Positions 52,357 to 61,996 of a stretch of DNA of 64,000 bases are shown piece by piece. The translations under genes were made by a program, and so were the position numbers. Under the pieces are notes generated by a model. The model was not told the DNA's origin. It saw only the letters and a program-made list of their open reading frames with translations, and ran no database searches. The stretch covers positions 248,001 through 312,000 of the forward strand of contig NZ_CADFEN010000002.1 in NCBI RefSeq assembly GCF_902833145.1, read 5' to 3'. Every line of letters starts with the position of its first letter. The stretch's first letter is position 1. The DNA comes from Burkholderia sp. BCC0506. GTDB lineage: Bacteria; Pseudomonadota; Gammaproteobacteria; Burkholderiales; Burkholderiaceae.

Positions 52357-52563
52357 GTGAGCACAATCTATATTCGTGACGGTTCGTCGAGGATTATTGG
52401 CCGTATCCAGACCGGCAGCCAGGGGAAACAGTTCGCCTACGTGGGCGGCAGAATGGTTGGAATCTACAATCCACAACTGGACAAGACATTCGATTCCAGG
52501 CTGCACGTGTTCGGAAACGGAAATCAGTTGATGGCTTTGGTCCGTTGCGATGAAAACGATTAA
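52357..52563 (+). CDS. small hypothetical protein (68 residues)
   Basis: GTG 52357 is preceded by CAGAGGGGGG. The sequence STIYIRDGSSRIIGRIQTGS, FAYVGGRMVGIYNPQLDKTF and HVFGNGNQLMALV has three short strand-turn units of the type G-R-x-x-G and G-N-x-L that recur in small beta proteins of plasmids and islands. It overlaps the next frame by 14 bases. Function unknown. Confidence 0.65.
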   Translation: MSTIYIRDGSSRIIGRIQTGSQGKQFAYVGGRMVGIYNPQLDKTFDSRLHVFGNGNQLMALVRCDEND

Positions 52564-52984
52564 CGTCGTTGAGCCAACGCGCTCTTGTGCGCTAAAGTCA
52601 CAATTGGACCACCGTACTGCCATGCGAATACCTACCCGAGAAAGCTGGGCGCGAGAACGCCCCGATACATTGGCGTTTTGCAAAGGGTACCTGCCAATAA
52701 CACCGCGGAGGTTCTACAAATACACTTGGCAGATATGGACACCCGACTGCGAGCTTGAGAGCCGCGAGTTCTTGCATTATGCGCCGCGCATGTCGACCGC
52801 TGAATTTATTGCTCGCTACGAGGAGATGTCGAACGCCGGGCTGCCAGGATGGATATATCGTCACGACCGCCCGCTAGAAGGTCCCGGGACGCCTTTCGAT
52901 AGAAACCACCCGAAATGGAAAGCCGTGGAATTCGCTCCGTCATGGGATGACGACCCGGCCCCCATCTGGAACGGACACAAGTGA
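52550..52984 (+). CDS. hypothetical protein (144 residues)
   Basis: ATG 52550 overlaps the preceding gene end; ATG 52622 is an alternative that would drop 24 residues and start MRIPTRESWARERPDTLAFC. It has RRFYKYTWQIWTPDCELESR, REFLHYAPRMSTAEFIARYE and a tail with many Trp, Asp and Pro (DDDPAPIWNGHK). No known motif is evident. Last of four small genes before the second SIR2 gene. Confidence 0.6.
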   Translation: MKTINVVEPTRSCALKSQLDHRTAMRIPTRESWARERPDTLAFCKGYLPITPRRFYKYTWQIWTPDCELESREFLHYAPRMSTAEFIARYEEMSNAGLPGWIYRHDRPLEGPGTPFDRNHPKWKAVEFAPSWDDDPAPIWNGHK

Positions 52985-53082
52985 AATCGGGGCGTAGACG
53001 CCGGGGCTCGGCAACGGGCACCGATACTTGGCCTCAGTACGTTCGAAAAAGAATCGATGCATTCCCCGTCGGAGGATGAACG

Positions 53083-53829
53083 GTGTCATCTGCACAGCAC
53101 TTCACTGGTCCGCGCCTGTATGTGTTTTCAGGAGCAGGGCTGTCCGCCGAGAGCGGCATTCCAACATTCCGTACCGGCGGCGGTATCTGGAGTCGGGAGA
53201 GCATCGACGAGGTTTGCAACTTTCTAACCTGGCGCCGTAACCGGGAAGCGGTATTCCGCTTTTACAACCAGAGAATCGCCGAGAAACGGGACGCGCGACC
53301 GAACGATGCACATCGGATTCTCGCTGCCTGGCAGAGCCTGTGGGGACCTGAGCGGGTTCGACTTATCACACAGAACATCGACGATTTGCTCGAGCAGGCA
53401 GGCGCGCAGCAGGTCACCCACCTTCACGGTGACATGCATTCAATGCTTTGCACGTCGTGCGACCTCCGCTTCCCTAAGAGCGGTGAAGAGTATCGCCTCG
53501 ATACCGCCTGCCCTCGATGCGGGACAGCAGAAACGGTCAAACCAGGTGTGGTGTTCTTCCAGGAAGCGGCACCGGAATACGTGAAGCTGCATCGCATGCA
53601 ACTTGAGATGACTGGCAATGATGTATTCATCGCGATTGGGACCGCGTTTCAGGTCGTTTCGCCGGAAGCGATGCTGCCACGCGAGCGATGGCGCCGGCAC
53701 GAGAGGAGCTTTTTGGTGGACCCAGAACCGCATCGAGCGGAGTTTTTCGGATGCGTGGAACAAGAATCTGCGACGGTGGGTTTGCGCAACCTCGAAAGTC
53801 GAGTTCATGCGTTGATGACCACGCGATGA
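53083..53829 (+). CDS. SIR2-family NAD-dependent deacylase, CobB type (second copy)
   Basis: 248 residues from GTG 53083, which has GGAGG at seven bases; a nearby ATG is out of frame. The NAD site is VFSGAGLSAESGIPTFRTGG, the ribose loop ITQNIDDLLEQAG, and the catalytic His is in THLHGDMH. Zinc cysteines are in CTSCDLRF and CPRCG, followed by KPGVVFF. This is a full class III deacylase. It is 40 bases upstream of the AddB-like nuclease gene and in line with it. It is only distantly like the first SIR2 copy. Confidence 0.92.
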   Translation: MSSAQHFTGPRLYVFSGAGLSAESGIPTFRTGGGIWSRESIDEVCNFLTWRRNREAVFRFYNQRIAEKRDARPNDAHRILAAWQSLWGPERVRLITQNIDDLLEQAGAQQVTHLHGDMHSMLCTSCDLRFPKSGEEYRLDTACPRCGTAETVKPGVVFFQEAAPEYVKLHRMQLEMTGNDVFIAIGTAFQVVSPEAMLPRERWRRHERSFLVDPEPHRAEFFGCVEQESATVGLRNLESRVHALMTTR

Positions 53830-53869
53830 TACGCATTGCCTTCAAGACCTGCCTTACTCGAGACTACTC

Positions 53870-56488
53870 ATGCATGTCACTCTTGGACTGAAACTCGACA
53901 GCCGACTGGGGCCTTGCAATCATGACACCCTGGACCAGCCTGTCGTCGGCCCCCTGGGCCTGCTCGGGCTTCTTGAAACCTGGCTTGGGCTGAGCCGCCC
54001 GGAGGTAAGCACGGCGCAGCGCGTCACGAGCTATCTCGGCAATTTGCGCAAGCAAGCGGTGCCGAGCCGGTTCTACAGTCATTCGCTTCAGGCGGATAGC
54101 GTCGGCACCAGCGCCAAACTTCTTTCCTGGCGCGACGATTGGCGCCTCGGAGGTTGGGACGGCACAGCACCCGCAGGCAGTCCGCGAAGGTTGGTGGAGA
54201 TGGCGGAGGTCGAGCAGATTGCTAATGGCAACATTCCACCCGGACAAGCGGAGCGCCTCGCTGCGGTCCTTGTAGCGCTCGAAACCGGGCGGACGCCAAT
54301 CGAATCCGTGCGGCTTGTCGACCCGCTGGACAGCTTCCCGCGCGCCTGGCGCGGAGTTCTCGCCCGCCTGCCTGAAGTCAGGGCTTGGGAGCCGGAGCCT
54401 CAAGGTGAAGGATTGCTTCGTGAACTTCAGAAAAGTGCACTCGAGGCAGTTACGAGGGGGGAGCTTCGTCCCCTCGTCAACCCGATTGCCGACGGCAGTA
54501 TCGTGTTTGTTCAGTCATCGACCCGAGAGGCTGCTGAGCATTGGCTCAGTGCATATTGCCGCCAAACGCCAGCAGACCGGCTTCTGGTGTGCGAGTCAGA
54601 CGGTGATTCGGTCGACGCAACGATGATGGCGACGGGTGGCGCCAGCAGTGGCTTTCGCCGCGTCAGCAGCCTGCGTCCTGCCTTACAGGCCCTTGGCCTG
54701 GCACTTGAAATGTGCTGGGCCCCGGTTGATGTCGGACGCCTCGTCGAGTTTCTTTCTCATCCCATTGGCCCTTTCCCGCGGAAGGCACGCGTTCGGCTCG
54801 CGAAGGCTGTCGCGGAGCAACCGGGTATCGGAGGCGGTGCATGGGAATCAGCGAAGCAGGAAATCCACGGCACCGAAAACGGCGAAGCCATACTTGAGGA
54901 CATCGCTTTCTGGCTTGAGGGCGAGCGCTGGAATCGCGATGCCGGCGCACCCGTCGATGCGCTTCTGGCGCGGGTCGAGAAGCTGGCCGATGCCCTGCGC
55001 AAAAGGCTCGCGGACGATGGTCTGTTGAACTCGACGCTCGGCGCGGCGATAGAGCAGTGCTCGGCAGTTCGGGACGGTCTGCTTGAATTGAAAAGCCAGG
55101 GCGCGCCCGCCATCGCACCGCGCATGGTTGAACAGCTTCTTGAGCACGCAACGCCAATGAGTGCCGGAAACCCTTTTGCGCCGGCGCAGGTAGGCTGCCT
55201 TCGGGCCGAGTCGGACGCCGCGGCCTGCATCGATTCTGCCGACGAGGTCATCTGGTGGATGCCATCGACGCCGCAGTTGCCGCTACCGCTTGAATGGACG
55301 AAGTCGGAAGTCGCGATACTCCGGGACCTCGGCGTGGAGGTGCGCGACCCGCAGAGCGAACTGGAGCTATTGTCCCGGCAGTGGCTGCGCCCACTGCTCG
55401 TCGCGAGGCGCCGGTTTATTATGGTTTTGCCGCCGCCTGGCGCGGAGGAGCATCCTGTTCGGCAACTGCTGCTGAAACTTTGGCCAGACCTGAAGGAGCA
55501 CCGCGTCAACCTTGATGCGCAGGTTTCGAACGGGTTTGTTGGGACGCTCGCGGAGAACGTCACGCGCACGGCGTTGCCTCCAGCGCCTCAGTCGCTCGAA
55601 CTCTGTGAGCCGATTACAGTACCGACGACGGACCAGTCATACACGTCCATGTCGGAGCTATTCAACGCGCCCGCACTCTACGCGTTCAAGCGCATCGCAC
55701 GCATGCGCCCGGCCTCGATACTTGAGGCACGGGATGGCAACAATCTCCTGGGCACGCTCGCGCATCGTGTTTTCGAGAAGCTATTTCAGCAGGCGGACAG
55801 CCTGAGCTGGAGCGACGAGCAGGCGGTTGCATGGTTCCGGGACAACGTTGATTCCCTCCTTCGGACTGAGGGTGCCATCTTGCTGATGCACGGTGCCGGG
55901 GTCAGTCTGCAACGATTCAGGAGCGTATGCGAGCATGCAATCCGTTCGATGATGCGCCATCTGCGCGCCGCGAAGGCTACCCGTGTCCATACCGAGCTGC
56001 CTGTCACGGGTAAGCTCGGCGACGTGTCGCTTATCGGCAAAATCGACCTCGTCGTCGAACTGGCTGGTGGCCCAGCTGTAGCACTGGATATGAAATGGCG
56101 CGGCGACAAGCATTACGCGGACGCACTGCACGACGGGCAGCATCTCCAGCTAGCACTCTATTCGTCGCTGTACCAGCAGCAAGCCGGCGTCGCGCCGGCG
56201 GCGCTGGGTTATTTCATTCTGGAGACTGGCGCGATGTACGTCAGTGCCCCCGACGTCATCCCGACTGCACAGGTTCGGACACCACCTCCGACTGCAACCG
56301 CAGGTCTCATTGAGCAGGCCAGGGCAAGTTGGTCCTGGCGCGCCAATCAATGGGCTGAAGGCCACATCGATGTCGTTCCAGTTGGCGGCGGGGAAGATTT
56401 CAACGGACCTGAGGGCACACTGCCGGTGAACGGGCCGAATGCGTGGGATAAGGACTATATGGTACTGCTCGGGGGATGGGAGCAATGA
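53870..56488 (+). CDS. AddB-like PD-(D/E)XK exonuclease
   Basis: 872 residues. The first 600 are an inactivated-helicase-like scaffold (for example LVEFLSHPIGPFPRKARVRL). The C-terminal nuclease has the RecB/AddB order: LLGTLAHRVFEKLF with His632, then HTELPV (Glu709), GKIDLVVEL (Asp726), ALDMKWRG (Asp740-x-Lys742) and GQHLQLALYSSLYQQQ (Gln757/760). All catalytic residues are present. It is shorter than housekeeping AddB and lacks an obvious iron-sulfur Cys set. Its stop overlaps the helicase start, so the two form a complex by inference from AddAB. Confidence 0.85.
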   Translation: MHVTLGLKLDSRLGPCNHDTLDQPVVGPLGLLGLLETWLGLSRPEVSTAQRVTSYLGNLRKQAVPSRFYSHSLQADSVGTSAKLLSWRDDWRLGGWDGTAPAGSPRRLVEMAEVEQIANGNIPPGQAERLAAVLVALETGRTPIESVRLVDPLDSFPRAWRGVLARLPEVRAWEPEPQGEGLLRELQKSALEAVTRGELRPLVNPIADGSIVFVQSSTREAAEHWLSAYCRQTPADRLLVCESDGDSVDATMMATGGASSGFRRVSSLRPALQALGLALEMCWAPVDVGRLVEFLSHPIGPFPRKARVRLAKAVAEQPGIGGGAWESAKQEIHGTENGEAILEDIAFWLEGERWNRDAGAPVDALLARVEKLADALRKRLADDGLLNSTLGAAIEQCSAVRDGLLELKSQGAPAIAPRMVEQLLEHATPMSAGNPFAPAQVGCLRAESDAAACIDSADEVIWWMPSTPQLPLPLEWTKSEVAILRDLGVEVRDPQSELELLSRQWLRPLLVARRRFIMVLPPPGAEEHPVRQLLLKLWPDLKEHRVNLDAQVSNGFVGTLAENVTRTALPPAPQSLELCEPITVPTTDQSYTSMSELFNAPALYAFKRIARMRPASILEARDGNNLLGTLAHRVFEKLFQQADSLSWSDEQAVAWFRDNVDSLLRTEGAILLMHGAGVSLQRFRSVCEHAIRSMMRHLRAAKATRVHTELPVTGKLGDVSLIGKIDLVVELAGGPAVALDMKWRGDKHYADALHDGQHLQLALYSSLYQQQAGVAPAALGYFILETGAMYVSAPDVIPTAQVRTPPPTATAGLIEQARASWSWRANQWAEGHIDVVPVGGGEDFNGPEGTLPVNGPNAWDKDYMVLLGGWEQ

Positions 56489-59400
56489 ACAACATCGAAT
56501 TCATCAGCGCAGGTGCGGGCAGTGGTAAAACCTACAAGCTCACGGAGACGCTCGCCGAGGCACTCGAGTCAGGCGAAGCACGGCCGCACGCCGTCCTCGC
56601 GACAACCTTCACGGTCAAAGCTGCAACGGAGCTGCGCGAGCGCGCGCGCGCATGGCTCTTGAACAAAGGCGCAATCGGGCTCGCTACTGCTATCGGCCAG
56701 GCAAGGCTCGGAACAGTCAATAGCGTATGCGGCCAGTTGCTGAAGCGCTTCTGCTTCGAGATAGGTCTATCCCCGGACCAGACCGTCTTGAGTGAAGGTC
56801 AGGCCAAGCGCCTGCTGGCGACGTCACTAGCAGAGACGCTCGACGACGCCGGGCGGGAAAAGCTGGTAATGCTCACCACCAGGTTTGGCATCGACCATGC
56901 GGAATGGTCAGCGCAGATTGAGGATGTAGTGAACGCCGCTCGGAATAACGATATTTCGGCGGACGAGTTGCGAAAAATGGGCCATCGGAATGCCGACCTG
57001 ATGCTGGCGAATTGGCCCACTCCCTCCGTAAGCAGCGACCCAACGGGAGAACTCGTTGTCGCCTTGACGAAGGCACTGACGGACGTATCGTTGCATATTG
57101 CAACGGCTGAGGCCGCGGGCGGGAATGTCGCGCAGAACCTTCGGAATGGTCACAAGGAGCTGGAGCGCCTCGAGCGGTGCTTTCGGGAGGGGCGTTGGAG
57201 CTGGCCAGACTGGATTGCGGCTTGCACGCTGAACGCCGGTGCCGTAGTGCGCGCGGCTATCACCCCTGTTTCGGAAGCCGCACAGGCGCACGAATCGCAT
57301 CCTGGATTCCATGCGGATGTGCGCTCCTATCTAGAACTGGTGTTCGAACTGGCCGCCATGACGCTCGACACCTATGCCGAAGCCAAGCGTGCGATGGGTG
57401 CGGCTGACTTTGGCGACCAGGAAGTTCTGCTGCTTGAGGTTATCCGCAAGAACGAGGATGTTCGCCAAGCGTTGGCCGATGAGCTCGACCTTGTGATGGT
57501 CGACGAATTCCAGGACACCAGCCCGCTACAGCTCGCGCTTTTCGTGGAACTCGCCAAACTGGCCAAGCGCTCTGTCTGGGTTGGAGACCCGAAGCAGGCC
57601 ATTTACGGATTCCGGGGCACCGATGCCCGGCTCATTGCAGGCATTCTCGCGGCTGTTGAGGGTTGGGGCGGGAAGCTGGGCGCTCCGCTGACTACCTCCC
57701 GACGCTCAACGCCGTCGCTGGTCTCTCTCACAAATGCGGTATTTGGCTCTGCGTTCCTTCCGGAACTGCAGCCGGAACAGGTGCACCTGCAACCATCGAG
57801 GAATGACATTGCAGGGCAACCGGCGTTATTCCACTGGAACTTCGAAAGCAAAAACAACGAGTCCGACTACCTCGCGTTGGGGCAGGCAGTCAGCGAACTG
57901 CTTCAATCGGAGTTGAAGGTCGTTGACCGGCACACCCAGCAGGAACGCCCTGTTCGACCGGGTGATATAGCGGTCCTTTGCCGCAAGAACGACCAGGTTG
58001 AACTTGCGGTAACTTCACTGACGCAATGGGGCGTACCGTCCGCGAGTCCGAGAGCCGGACTTCTTGGTACGCCCGAAGCTATTTTTGTTCTTGCGTGTCT
58101 TCGACGCTTGCTCGACGCAGGGGACACGGTCGCGTCCGCGCTTATTTTGTCCCTCGCTGATGGCATTCCTGCGCAGGAGTGGCTCGGGGACCGGCTCGAG
58201 TACCTCTCCCGGGAAGATGCAAGCCCTTCGCGGTGGAAAGCTGAGGGGGACGATGCGCATCCGCTACTTGCCCGTCTGGAGAAGTTGCGAGCAAGCCTCG
58301 CTGCTCTTACCCCGCGGGAGGCGCTGCGACTCGCCAAAGCCGAGTCACACGTTGCCCATGTTGCAAGCCAATGGTCGAGTTCTCCCCAACAAGCGAGGAC
58401 TCGAATCGCCAACGTGGAAGCCTTGATGGACCTCGGCACCGCTTATGAGGACGAGTGCATCGCCGCCAGACGTCCGGCAACCGTTAGCGGGCTGCTGCTT
58501 TGGCTTGGCACACTTGCTGACGACCTGGCCGACGACCGTGCCGCGACCGCCGACGATGCCGTCAGCGTGATGACACACCATGGAGCAAAGGGGCTTGAGT
58601 GGCCGGTCGTCATTCTGACGTCCCTCGGAACGGCAGCGAGAAGTGCGCTGTGGGGCGTTCGTGCGCGTACCGACGGCGAGTTCAATCCCGAGCGCCCACT
58701 TGAAAATCGCTTCGTGCACTTCTGGCCGAGGTCATGGGGCAAGCGGACTCAGTCGCAGTCAGCCACCAATGCTGAGCAAAGCGCTATCGGCCAGAGGATG
58801 GCGGTGGATGCGCTTGCCGAGAACAAGCGGTTGCTCTATGTCAGCATGACACGTGCACGCGACGTAAGCGTTGTTGTGACTTGCCAGCGGAGTCGGAGCA
58901 TCAACAGAGACTGGGTGGATGAGGTCGAGGCAGGTGACCTGCTGTTCGGCGATACAGGTCCAGTCGTGCTGCCAGATGCGCGGACTCTTCTCCGAAAAGC
59001 TGGAGTCTGGAAAGTCACCGAAATGGGCGCGCCACCAGCACCGCACGAATCGACATGTAGCTGGTACGTGGCGGCGCGCGTTAGCGATGCTCCGCCTCTC
59101 TGGTATCGACCGAGCGATGCCGAAGGTGGTCTATACCAAGTCGTGACATCAGAGCCGGTCGGCGTACGCATCGCAATCACCGCCAGCGTCGAAATGGACG
59201 TACTCGGAAACGCGATGCACCTCTGTATCGCACGCGCTGGTGTAACAGGAAGTGTGCAAGACGCTGATGTCGAGCGAATCCTCAGTATCTGGGGAGTGGC
59301 GCACGCAGTCGACAAGACCGCTGTCATCGCCCAGCTACAAGCGTTCTTCGAGTGGCAGCAACAGCACTGGCCGGGGAGCACGATTCGCGTCGAGGTGCCT

Positions 59401-59661
59401 GTCGAGGCCAATCGCCCGGATGGAACGCGACTGCGAGGTCGTATCGATATGCTGCTGGATACGCCTGACGGATGGGTCCTCATAGACCACAAGTCGAATC
59501 CCGGTGGCACTAGGCATGATGACGCACTCGCGCGGGAGCACGGCCCACAGCTATCCGCGTATGCTCATGCCATCGAGCAATGCACGGGGAGAGCCGTCAA
59601 GGAGCGATGGCTTTACTTGCCGGTTTCCGGTCGTGCTTTGCAGTTACAATCGGCTGCGTAG
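56485..59661 (+). CDS. AddA/RecB-like UvrD-family helicase with C-terminal nuclease
   Basis: 1058 residues from ATG 56485 (ATGA overlap with the nuclease gene; GGGAGC in front). Superfamily I motifs: Walker A SAGAGSGKTYKL (10-16), DEFQDTSPLQ (Asp340-Glu341), GDPKQAIYGFRGTDA near 372, VSVMTHHGAKGLEWPVVIL (motif V region) and LLYVSMTRARD (motif VI). The C-terminal PD-(D/E)XK nuclease has GRIDML (Asp988), LIDHKSNPGG (Asp1001-x-Lys1003) and SAYAHAIEQ. So it carries both helicase and nuclease, like AddA. It should unwind and cut DNA ends with the upstream partner. Confidence 0.9.
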   Translation: MNNIEFISAGAGSGKTYKLTETLAEALESGEARPHAVLATTFTVKAATELRERARAWLLNKGAIGLATAIGQARLGTVNSVCGQLLKRFCFEIGLSPDQTVLSEGQAKRLLATSLAETLDDAGREKLVMLTTRFGIDHAEWSAQIEDVVNAARNNDISADELRKMGHRNADLMLANWPTPSVSSDPTGELVVALTKALTDVSLHIATAEAAGGNVAQNLRNGHKELERLERCFREGRWSWPDWIAACTLNAGAVVRAAITPVSEAAQAHESHPGFHADVRSYLELVFELAAMTLDTYAEAKRAMGAADFGDQEVLLLEVIRKNEDVRQALADELDLVMVDEFQDTSPLQLALFVELAKLAKRSVWVGDPKQAIYGFRGTDARLIAGILAAVEGWGGKLGAPLTTSRRSTPSLVSLTNAVFGSAFLPELQPEQVHLQPSRNDIAGQPALFHWNFESKNNESDYLALGQAVSELLQSELKVVDRHTQQERPVRPGDIAVLCRKNDQVELAVTSLTQWGVPSASPRAGLLGTPEAIFVLACLRRLLDAGDTVASALILSLADGIPAQEWLGDRLEYLSREDASPSRWKAEGDDAHPLLARLEKLRASLAALTPREALRLAKAESHVAHVASQWSSSPQQARTRIANVEALMDLGTAYEDECIAARRPATVSGLLLWLGTLADDLADDRAATADDAVSVMTHHGAKGLEWPVVILTSLGTAARSALWGVRARTDGEFNPERPLENRFVHFWPRSWGKRTQSQSATNAEQSAIGQRMAVDALAENKRLLYVSMTRARDVSVVVTCQRSRSINRDWVDEVEAGDLLFGDTGPVVLPDARTLLRKAGVWKVTEMGAPPAPHESTCSWYVAARVSDAPPLWYRPSDAEGGLYQVVTSEPVGVRIAITASVEMDVLGNAMHLCIARAGVTGSVQDADVERILSIWGVAHAVDKTAVIAQLQAFFEWQQQHWPGSTIRVEVPVEANRPDGTRLRGRIDMLLDTPDGWVLIDHKSNPGGTRHDDALAREHGPQLSAYAHAIEQCTGRAVKERWLYLPVSGRALQLQSAA

Positions 59662-59908
59662 TGCTGCCACGTCGTTCTCGGTTGAGCTCCATGAATATCT
59701 TGTGGCGAGCTATCCTACGGCTTAGGCGAACAGTAAAACTTCAATCAGGGATGGCGCCGGCGCGGCAACCCGTTGCGCTGGCACACATCATTTAGACATC
59801 GTTTGGCACCTAACCGTTCGGTCTAGGTGCAAGCTATGATTGAAAAGGTTGCAGCTTTCATAATAACCGGCACTAGAGAACGGACACGTCACGACTTCGG
59901 GGTAACAA

Positions 59909-61996
59909 TTGGCATTTTCGTCTGCGGAACTACAAAGACTCGGTGACCTGCTAGCGGGTTATCACTTCCACATCCCGGACTACCAGCGCGGTTTCGCTTG
60001 GGGCGAAGCGCAGCTGGAAGCCTTGTGGAACGACCTTCACGTCACCGTGTCCTCCCAAGCCAAAGAACACTTCACCGGCGTTGTACTGCTGCGCCAGCTG
60101 AATGAAGACAACGCGACGCTGCAGTCGGTGGAGCTAATTGACGGCCAGCAGCGAGTCATTAGCGCTATGACGCTTGCCAGTGCGCTCGCCCGACGCGCAA
60201 GCGCATCGGAGGGCGAGAGCCAACGCGCTGCGAGGCATGATTTCAAAGTAAGCTTTCTTGACAACGCCGAATTGCAGACCTACTTCAATTTCTGGACGTT
60301 GAATGACGAAAATGCGGCCGCCCGTGTCGGCCCCGACTGCTCCAGTTACGCCGCCAACCTCAAGAATGCCGCGCAATATTTCAGAAAGCGCGCCGCTGAA
60401 CTACCGGATGCCTTTCACGCGCGCCAGTATCTGGATGTCCTGCTCGACCGATTCCGGTTGTTCGTGCTCGATGCGCACCCGGATTTCGACATTCACGTTG
60501 CATTTGAGACGCTGAATAACCGCGGCAAGAAGCTTTCAACGCTCGAATTACTAAAAAACCGGCTGATTTACCTGACCAACGTGTTGCCCTCCCGGGACGC
60601 CGAGGTCGACGTCAGCACCGACGAGCCACATCTGAACGGCAGAGCGCTACGCGAACAGGTTCATCTCGCCTGGAAAGGCATCTATACGTCCCTTGGCCGC
60701 AGTCCGGCCACACAGAACCACGACGACGAATTTCTCCGCGCGCACGCAGTTGCCTATTTCGGCGAAGTCAAGGACGCAGACTGGCTCGATAATGTCTTGC
60801 TGAATGAGACCTTTACGGCGAAGAACAAGTCGTTGGCGCTCGAAGACGTGTCCGCATATATCCGCAATCTCGAACAAGCAGCGGTTTGGTGGTCTCACGT
60901 GCACGAGACCAAACTGATGCCCACAACGCATCAGTTACACCTGGAGCGTATTGCACGCATTGGCCACGCCTATTTCAAGCCGCTCCTCCTGGCCGCCTAC
61001 ATGCGGGCCACTGCGCTCAACTCTGAGGCGCTTGGGGAGCCTCGCGCATACGAAGCGGACATTAAGCCTGTCGCAGGGCTTCTCGAGCAGGTCGAGCGCT
61101 TTATCGTACTGGTGCTCAACTTGTCGGGGCGAGCGAGTCACCTCGGTCGGTCGCATATGAACCGGATGGCGCACTCACTCCTGCGCCCAGACTCGTTCGA
61201 CTGCCCTTGGAAGGATAAGGGCTTGCCTACGATGCCTGCAGACGACGCCATCGCGTTTGCGAAGAGCTATGTGAAGGCCTATATCGATAACGAGGAGGTT
61301 GGCGACTCCTGGTCTGACCCGCGCTTTGAGTGGGTGGGCGCGTATTCCGCTGCTGATGTACAGCGGCAGGTAGCGGCCCGACTCAGGGAGGGCACCGGTT
61401 ACTACAGGTGGCCATTTGCCCGGCTCCTCCTGCTCGAATACGAAGAGGCCCGGCGTGAGGCGGGCAACAAACCCATTGCGCTTGAATGGCCGTGGGACGA
61501 ATTCAGTTTCGATAAGACGGTAGAGCACATCTTCCCGCAGACGCCTGACGAGGACGGTTACTGGGATAGAGCCATCCCCATCGATGGCCGCGCCAAAGCC
61601 CTGAGAAAGGCCGTGGTCCACTCACTCGGTAACCTGATGCTTCTGTCGAACAAGGTGAATTCGAGCGTCTCAAACCTGCCATTCCGGGCAAAAGGCGGTA
61701 CTAACAGCAAGCTTATGTCCTACGAGGTCGGCAGCCACTCGGAAACCCAGGTGGCACAAGTTTTTCGCGGGCGTGACTGGACTGTTGCGTGTATTGCTGC
61801 CCGCGGCATCGCCATGCTCAAGTTTGCGGAGGAGCGCTGGTCATTCAGATTGACCGAGGCGCCAGACAACTACAGCACATATCTCCCGTACCTGTTTGGG
61901 GACAAAGCTGACGCAGTTTACGCAGGGGAGGCAAGCAATGGCCGGCAGGTTGACGGTCGTGCCCTCAACGCGCTGGTGGACGCTTTGCTTGGGTAA
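59909..61996 (+). CDS. GmrSD-type DUF262/DUF1524 protein (type IV restriction)
   Basis: 695 residues from TTG 59909. N-terminal DUF262 has FHIPDYQRGFAWGEAQLEAL (residues 22-41) and VELIDGQQR (78-82), the ParB-like NTPase/binding motifs. The C-terminal DUF1524 HNH nuclease has TVEHIFPQTP (His540) and HSLGNLMLLSNKVNSSVSNL. Fused DUF262-DUF1524 proteins such as GmrSD and BrxU cut DNA with modified bases. It lies 247 bases after the helicase, in the same direction but likely with its own promoter. A strong terminator follows 255 bases on. Confidence 0.9.
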   Translation: MAFSSAELQRLGDLLAGYHFHIPDYQRGFAWGEAQLEALWNDLHVTVSSQAKEHFTGVVLLRQLNEDNATLQSVELIDGQQRVISAMTLASALARRASASEGESQRAARHDFKVSFLDNAELQTYFNFWTLNDENAAARVGPDCSSYAANLKNAAQYFRKRAAELPDAFHARQYLDVLLDRFRLFVLDAHPDFDIHVAFETLNNRGKKLSTLELLKNRLIYLTNVLPSRDAEVDVSTDEPHLNGRALREQVHLAWKGIYTSLGRSPATQNHDDEFLRAHAVAYFGEVKDADWLDNVLLNETFTAKNKSLALEDVSAYIRNLEQAAVWWSHVHETKLMPTTHQLHLERIARIGHAYFKPLLLAAYMRATALNSEALGEPRAYEADIKPVAGLLEQVERFIVLVLNLSGRASHLGRSHMNRMAHSLLRPDSFDCPWKDKGLPTMPADDAIAFAKSYVKAYIDNEEVGDSWSDPRFEWVGAYSAADVQRQVAARLREGTGYYRWPFARLLLLEYEEARREAGNKPIALEWPWDEFSFDKTVEHIFPQTPDEDGYWDRAIPIDGRAKALRKAVVHSLGNLMLLSNKVNSSVSNLPFRAKGGTNSKLMSYEVGSHSETQVAQVFRGRDWTVACIAARGIAMLKFAEERWSFRLTEAPDNYSTYLPYLFGDKADAVYAGEASNGRQVDGRALNALVDALLG

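Noticed and set aside
48511-53829. Known NADase-type defence SIR2 such as Thoeris ThsA or DSR
   Set aside because: Both proteins have the zinc ribbon and HG catalytic motif of deacylases, and there is no TIR, SLOG or HerA partner.
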